NCBI RefSeq assembly: GCF_947179165.1
Contig: NC_077243.1
Span: forward strand, 47,136,501 to 47,200,500
Length of the DNA: 64,000 bases
Direction: 5' to 3'
From: Solanum dulcamara
Lineage: Eukaryota > Streptophyta > Magnoliopsida > Solanales > Solanaceae
Below are positions 57,782 through 64,000 of this stretch, piece by piece. Numbering within the stretch: position 1 is the first letter of the stretch; each line of letters opens with the position of its first letter. The position numbers and the translations under genes were made by a program. Under the pieces are notes generated by a model that saw only the letters and a program-made list of their open reading frames with translations, did not search any database and was not told the origin of the DNA.

Positions 57782-59180
57782 TAGGCTTGAGTGAAGGGAA
57801 AGAGATAAGGATATCGCTTCATCATGTCTGATTCTGCTTCCCACGTAGCATTCTCTACTTGTTGATTCCTCCACAATACTTTGACAGATTAAACATCTTT
57901 ACTTCTCATCCTCTTCACTTGCCATCTAAAATCTCAATTGGGACCTTCTCATACATCAAATTCTCTTCAATACTCACATTCTCCCTTGGTACAATAGAAT
58001 TTGGATCACCCATAAACTTCCTCTTCATCGATACATGAAATACCGGATGAACCAAAGCCAACTCAAGTGGCAAGTCTAACTCATATGCTACCTTGCCAAT
58101 GCTCTTCAATATCCTATATGGTCCTATATATCTAGGGCTCAACTTTCCTTTCTTACCAAACCGCATTACCCCTTTTATAGGTGAAATCTTCAAATACACC
58201 ATATCATCCACATCAAATTCAAGCTCCCTCCTCCTAGTGTCCGAATAGGACTTTTGACGACTTTGACCTATTTTCAATCCTTCTCTTATGAGCCTTACTT
58301 TCTCCATTCCATCAATTACTAAATCTGGACCAATCAACGCCATCTCACCAACTTCAAACCACCCCACTGGAGACCTACATCTTCTCCTATACAAGGCTTC
58401 AAAAGGGGCCATTTGGATGCTAGAGTGATAACTATTATTGTAGGCGAACTCAATCAATGGAAAATGGTCATCCTAACTTCCGCTAAGGTCAATCACACAT
58501 TCCCTTAACATAGCCTCCAAGGTTTGAATTATTCTCTCAGCTTGCCCATCGGTTTAAGGATGGAAATTAGTACTTAGCTTGACTTTAGTGCCAAGACCTT
58601 TTTGAAATAACTTCCAAAAATGTGAACTAAATTGAGTACGTCTATTCAGTATAATCGAAAAAGGAAAACCATAAAGTTTCACAAGTTCACGAATGTATAA
58701 CTTAGCATAATCTTCGGTACCATAAGAAGTTTTGACCCATAAAAAATGCACCGATTGGGTCATTCAGTCCGCAATGACCCAAATAGAATCATTTTTTCTT
58801 CTAGTATGGGACAAACCCATGACAAAGTCCATATTCACATCTTCCGACTTCTATGTAGGAATTTCGATTTCTTGAACTAGACCTCTCAGCCTTTGATGTT
58901 CAACTTTCACTTATTCGCAATTAGGATACATGGCCACGAACTCTGCTATGTCCTTCTTCATGCCATTCCACAAATACACTTCCCTCAAGTCACGATACAT
59001 GTTGTGGATCCCAGATGAATTGAATATGGAGAACTATGGGCCTCATTCAATATCAACTCTCTTATTCCATCAACATTTGAAATACACAATCGACCTTGGT
59101 AACGTAGTACCCCATCTTCTCCTAGGGAGAAAGCCTCAACGGATATTTTGGCAACCGACTTCTTCAATTCGACCAAAATT
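57782..59180 (-). pseudogene. Element D integrase with chromodomain-like tail
   Basis: From about 59035 down: zinc-binding part SSPYSIHLGS, MYRDLREVYLWNGMKKDIAE and FVAMYPNC; core VHFLWVKTSYGTEDYAKLYI and IILNRRTQFSSHFW (58763-58554); then FAYNNSYHSSIQMAPFEALY, VYLKISPIKGVMRFGKKGKL and LVHPVFHVSMKRKF (58457-57915); tail SVKVLWRNQQVENATWEAES ending YPYLFPF (57870-57790). The second catalytic Asp (normally SDRG or DRGTQF) is Asn in LNRRTQF, and one stop splits the tail, so it is inactive although well preserved. Confidence 0.85.
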
Positions 59181-60468
59181 AGATCATTGTCTATTTTGGC
59201 CTTAACGTCTGCCGTAAGAGATGATTCCCAACCATTATGTATAAGAATGCCTGCATCATTGGAATCAACCAAACGTACACCTAAACATGCCAATCTATGG
59301 ACCTCTTTGACCAATTCCCTTTTGATCTTCCTTAGCATATGCAACACTACCCATAGAAAACTGACTAAGAGCATCGACTATGATATTTGCCTTACCCGGA
59401 TGGTAGAATACACTCATGTCATAGTCTTTTAGGAGTTCAATCCACCTCCTTTGCCTGAGGTTCAAGTCCCTTTGACTAAACTCATATTGCAAGCTTTTGT
59501 GGTCGATAAACATATCAACATGCACCCCATAAAGATAATGACGCCAAATTTTTAATGCAAACACCACCGCCACAAGTTCAAGATCATGTGTTAGATAATT
59601 TCTTTCATGCACTTTAAATTGACTAGAGGCATATGATATAACCTTACAATGCTGCATCAAGACACAAACCAAAACAACACGCAAAGAATCACAATAAAAA
59701 ACAAACACATCTGAACCTTCGGGCAATGTCAAAATAAGAGCCGACATAAGATGATCTTTCAATAATTGGATCCTTTTCTCACATTCTTCTAACCATTGTA
59801 ATTTTTCCTTCTTTTGTGTAAACTTATTTAAAGGCGAAGAAATATATGAGAACCCTTCAACAAACCTTCTGTAGTATCCGGCTAAGCCTAAAAAGCTTTT
59901 AATATCCGAAGGAGATAATAGTCTAGGCCAATTTTTAACCACCTCCATTTTCTTTGTATCTACTTTAATCCCATCACCAGACACCACATGGACAAGAAAT
60001 GCAACCTCTCTTAGCCAAAATTCACACTTACTAAATTTAGCGAATAGTTTCTTTTCCCTTAATGTTTACAACACAATCCTCAAGTGACCCATACGATCTT
60101 CCTCATTTCGAGAGTAAATCAAGATATCATCAATAAACACCACTACAAACATATATAGATATGGCTTAAAAATATGATTTATCTAATCCATGAATATAGT
60201 GGGAGCATTTTTCAACCCAAACGACATTACTACAAATTCAAAATGACCATACCTTGTCCAAAAAGCCATCTTAGGAATATTACACTCCATTACCCTCAAT
60301 TGATGATAACCGAAATAGAGGTGAATCTTAGAAAAGTAGCTTGTTCCTTATAATTGATCAAACAAGTGATCTATCCTTGGGATTGGATATTTGTTCTCTA
60401 TGGTGACCTTATTCATTTGCCGGTAGTCTATACACATTCAGAGGGACCCATCTTTCTTCCTAACAAAT
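59181..60468 (-). pseudogene. Element D reverse transcriptase (partial) and RNase H
   Basis: From 60468: [82 protein letters not shown] (catalytic FIDD kept), [20 protein letters not shown], then an open frame 59987-59295 through the connection domain ([20 protein letters not shown]) and RNase H ([56 protein letters not shown]). A few stops lie in the RT part. LTR F entered just before FVRKKDGS, so the N-terminal region is displaced. Confidence 0.9.
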
Positions 60469-62519
60469 TGTCACGCCCCAGGAGGGTACCCTAGACGTAA
60501 CCGACACTCAAAAAATATTTCTGGCTCCCAAGCGAACCACATAGCCTGATCACACATCCGTTCATTCATTTATTCAGCGGAAAGTTTAAAAATAAAGAAT
60601 AATTTAGCGGGCAACTCAAATCACCCATCCAACTCAAAGAATAAAGGACATGGGCTGAAAGATCAACTAAAATATTTGTCACTTAAAAATAGTTTGACAA
60701 GAATAACTCAAGGATAGAAATACTCAATCGACTCATCACTATCTAGTCTATGAATCCTCTATCACTACTATCTAATTGGTGCCAATGACATGTTCATGGC
60801 TACCTCAAATCAAAATGAAAAGGGCTAACTCGATGCAAGAATACACAGACGGTGTCCTCTGAATGTAGGGGAAGACTCACCTATACGCTGAGTGCGAATA
60901 GATCCCCAATGATGCTCCTATTGACGATCTCTTAAGCCTATCTCTGTATCATGAAACGATGCAGGTCCAAATGGATGTCAGTACGTGGAATGTACGAGTA
61001 TGTAATATGGCACAATGAAACATACCTCGAGGAAGAATAACATCAGTCCACATATCTCAAACCAGAAAGATAAGAGAGACTCAAATAAGGCTTCATAAAT
61101 CTAAAGTAAGGATACAGTTTAGACAGAGACCAATCATATACCATACAATCCAATCCAATTATGTATAATAAAGTTCAATCAAATCATTTACAATTTGATC
61201 CCTTTAAATCATGTACAATCCGATTATATACACTCAACTCAATAATTAACTCAATAATCAAATCCAATCTAGTCACATACCATTCTATTCAATCCAATCA
61301 AAATTCTTCTAATCCAATCCGACCTGATAAAATCAACTCAACATTCAACTCAACAATCAGCTCAAAGGACTCAACTCAATAAATATGCAAATTAAATTAT
61401 GCAACGTTTTACAATTCAACTCAAAGGACTCAACTCAATAAATATGTAACAACTCACTCAAGTGTCCTAAGTCTAATAAGAAATAGTTTAGACTGGACTA
61501 ACTCATAATCATCTAGCAACTCACTCAAATGCCCTAAGTCTAACAAGAATTAGTTTAGAAAGGACCAAATCGTAAACCACTCAACTCAACTGACTTGGAG
61601 CACTATCAAGACCTAAATGAGAGTTTCTCTTATCCGACAACCATCACCTATGAGCCAGTGATAGTACAACAATCAGACGTTGTTGCCACGTCCGTCCATA
61701 CCTTGCCAGGGCATGAACGCCTCCCTAATCATTGATACCATCGATTAGTCAAGTCCTATCATTTCAGGACAATAAAAATGGGAAACATCCAACTTTAATG
61801 GTTCGATCTCATGGGAAGCATCCGACTTTAATGGTTTCATCCCTACCTACGTTGGCGGCGTAGTTTCTGAGGTTCAAGTATGGACTATACTCTCACCCGC
61901 TTCGGTGCTTGATACTCCTTCCATGACTCTATGCTCATAAGACTCCCTCCAATCATCTCAAACAAGCCCTCATGGCTAGTTTCATGTGGAACATTACCAC
62001 CTCATCAACTCTGTTCTCATTTCAACTCAGATAAGTCATAATGGCAAGTCTCATTGGACTCTTTTCAAAACTCAACTGAAATCATCAAACTCTTCTCTTT
62101 AAAACTTGTACAATCTCAACTCGATGAATGCAGAAAATATTATGTACGTTAAAACATAATTTCAAGCCCTCAACTCAAACTCAAAATAGATACTTTAATG
62201 TAAAAATACTTAACTCATTTAAAGGCTCCTCATACTCAACTCATGCTTAAACTCTTTTTTTAAATCATAGATGAAAATAATCATTTCTTAAACTCAAAAA
62301 TAGTGTATAAATAGTTTATGCAAAAATGCTCACAAATCATTTATTTAAAACTCCTTCTCAAAAGATCCTTTATTTCCAAAATACTCATAAGACTCCAATC
62401 AACTCAAATTATGCAAATCACATATCATATAATCACATTAGACTCCAATCCGCTCCATCACATAACATCCTCATCAATACACCTCTTCATCAATCATTCT
62501 ACACATATTAAATAAGCAT

Positions 62520-62650
62520 CATTCACGTCATCACTCACATCGTCATCAAAACATCATCATCACATCATCATCATATATTATCATTTACATCATCATCAAA
62601 CATTATCATCACATCATTGTCAAGTATTATCATCACATCAATCATCAAAC
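62520..62650. repeat. ATC-rich simple repeat in LTR F
   Basis: Imperfect CATCATCATCACATCATCAT and CATTATCATCAC units. Confidence 0.8.
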
Positions 62651-63058
62651 ATCTACTCCAAAATCCTTATTTTTGTCCTATGTTCATTTTATAGAAGCAA
62701 AGGGACATTTTTAACTAACCAATTCATTCTTTTCATTCCAATCAATACATATATACACACAACTATCCATCTCAACCTCAAGACATTTATGACAAGAAAC
62801 CTCATCTTAGGTTCATATAAATGAAACATGGACCCATATTCTCAACAAAACTCAACTCAAGAATGTCGTTAATACCTATAAATCTATATACAAAGATATA
62901 TTTGTAGTTAATAATATGAAAAATAACTATTTAGTAACTCAAGTCATTAAAATCATCAATCAACCATTTTTATCTAAAAACATTCCATAGTTTAGGGAAA
63001 ACTTTCAAGAAAACCTTTCTAGAAGGTGCAACTCTTTCACAACTCCTAACCAATACAT

Positions 63059-63289
63059 CTATGGGCATATGGAAGAACTCAATCCATATTTTAGGTTAGC
63101 CTTACATACCTTGTTTGAAGACTTTAAAGAAAACCTTATGGTTGGGTCTTCAATGGAGGACTCAAACCTTGAAGCTCTTGGAACTCTTCTTGTTGGATAT
63201 GGAGAAGAAGAAGAAGAAGGAGAAGAGAGAGAGAGAGATAGGTTTGTAGGGCTTTTAGAGAGAGAGTGAGGGATTGAAAATGATCCCAA
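63059..63289 (-). other. Serine-rich chance frame in LTR F
   Basis: A purine-rich stretch (GAAGAAGAAGAAGAAGG and GAGAGAGAGAGAGATAGG near 63206-63242) produces serine- and leucine-rich open frames on the minus strand. It is a simple repeat with no protein family features. Confidence 0.6.
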
Positions 63290-63359
63290 AATGTGTTAGG
63301 GCTGATACATATATAATTTGGGTAAGTTCCCAAATTATCCCTCCTCAAAAGTTCTGAAA

Positions 63360-63660
63360 ATAGGCTAAAAATACACCTGGTGCGATAGTGGCGCGTCGCG
63401 CTCTTGCAGTACCAGGCTGATTATGCGTAAAATCTGCACACTTCGTAGTGGCGCATCGCGCTAAGGACCAAACTACTGAAGCATATTCTTGGCGCGATAG
63501 TGGCTCGTCGCGCCCTTACAGCGCCAAGGCCAATATTTTCTGGGTTCTAGAAATTGGCTTGAAAGACCCTGCACACCTTTTAGTAGCGCACCGCGCCAGA
63601 GCCCAAACTACTGAGGCATGTTTCTGGCGCGATAGTGGCGCATCGCGCCACTGCGGTGCC
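63360..63660. repeat. GC-rich palindromic repeats in LTR F
   Basis: GCGATAGTGGCGCGTCGCGC, GTAGTGGCGCATCGCGC, GCGATAGTGGCTCGTCGCGC, AGTAGCGCACCGCGCC and GCGATAGTGGCGCATCGCGC recur over 300 bp with AAACTACTGAGGCAT-type spacers. The contrast with the AT-rich surroundings is strong, and CpG density is the highest seen in the window. Confidence 0.9.
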
Positions 63661-64000
63661 AAGCCCAGTTTTCTTAGCAATTGCAACCCAGGCCTGAAAA
63701 TCTCTACTATGCTAGTTCATCTTAGGATCGTCATATCTTTTGACTCTGAACTCCAAAATTTACATTCTTGGTGGCATTGGAAATAAGACTCGACGACCTT
63801 TAATTTGGTAGGTTGTGGGCCACCCAGATTGTCGTCTTTCAAAAGATAGGGTCATTAGAAGTCGATCCTATACACGAACTCATCCTAAAACTTAACCACG
63901 ATGAATCTTTTGGACTTCTCAGGGATTCGTCTTAACTCAAGCACATACCTCGAAATAAAGACAATTGACCCTACTCGTGTATAAGAAAGGTCCGAATCTT

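Larger units (their letters stand above)
55559..60468 (-). mobile_element. Family D Tekay-type chromovirus, 3' half
   Basis: Left LTR, then integrase, RNase H and RT on the minus strand, cut by LTR F inside the RT gene. The remaining RT, protease, gag and right LTR should lie beyond 64000. TTAAC (55554-55558) is the left target repeat. It is the best kept internal region in the window, with a 230-codon RT/RNase H frame and a 180-codon integrase frame. Confidence 0.85.
60469..64000 (-). mobile_element. LTR F, chromovirus LTR, truncated by window end
   Basis: Begins TGTCACGCCCCAGGAGGG at 60469 inside the RT gene of element D, preceded by CAAAT (60464-60468), the likely target repeat. It shares with family C the block GATGCAGGTCCAAATGG (60959; in C at 16085 and 53466) and the AAAAGAGTATC-like layout, and the TGTCACGCC edge marks it as minus strand. 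Its 5' end and any genes lie beyond the window. Confidence 0.75.

Noticed and set aside
57915..60468. Endogenous pararetrovirus, because of RT and RNase H text
   Set aside because: An integrase, chromodomain-like tail, long LTRs and polypurine tract are present, and no movement or coat protein motif is seen. This is a Ty3/Gypsy chromovirus.
63059..63348. Serine-rich overlapping frames in LTR F as a gene
   Set aside because: They arise from (GAA)n and (GA)n purine runs and overlap on both strands.

Overview
The window is repeat-rich nuclear DNA of a flowering plant, most likely a nightshade (Solanaceae; pepper or a Solanum-like genome is my best guess). The LTR ends (TGTCACGACCC and TGTTACACCCC types), the tRNA-iMet primer sites, the very long LTRs (about 2-3.7 kb) and the integrase tails with a short chromodomain-like end (VKVLWRN...EATWE) all fit Tekay/Del chromoviruses (Ty3/Gypsy), which dominate heterochromatin in such genomes. 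I found no intact host gene. Nearly all open frames are relics of gag-pol, of a CACTA transposase, of LINE RNase H domains, or chance frames in LTRs.

I name LTR families A to D and F by sequence. Left part: a truncated family A LTR (1-2645) lies inside the TNP2 transposase pseudogene (2646-4025) of a CACTA element whose terminus is at 7262. A 5'-truncated LINE (4815-5673) sits in that CACTA element and has a perfect 16-bp target duplication. The CACTA element itself split the left LTR of a family B chromovirus, B1 (7263-15030).

Centre: one family C chromovirus runs from 15621 to 55242 on the minus strand and has been blown apart by later insertions. Its left LTR holds solo LTR A2. Its RNase H gene is split by a family D solo LTR (22915-28947), which itself holds solo LTR A3. 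Its reverse transcriptase gene is split by family B element B2 (29623-50475). B2 contains family A element A4 (32569-48563), and the right LTR of A4 contains both an unclassified A-tailed retroposon X (42216-44380) and solo LTR A5. The deepest line is C > B2 > A4 > A5. Target duplications support most steps: GCTTA/TCTTA for C, TTTGG for A2, TTACA for A3, GAATA/GAATG for B2 and GTTAT for A5.

Right part: a family D chromovirus (LTR 55559-57527, then integrase, RNase H and reverse transcriptase on the minus strand) is cut at 60468 by another LTR, F (60469 to the window end). About 0.9 kb of older unassigned DNA survives around C, at 15031-15620 and 55243-55558.

Items most worth a second look are the A-tailed retroposon X with its internal duplications; a well-preserved 5S rRNA-derived stretch inside A4 (37133-37250); the extra partial LTR plus second primer site in A4 (38528-40165); and LTRs that carry different tandem or palindromic repeats at equivalent positions. 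All coordinates of nested junctions were read by eye from duplicated target sites and LTR ends. Internal domain limits are approximate.
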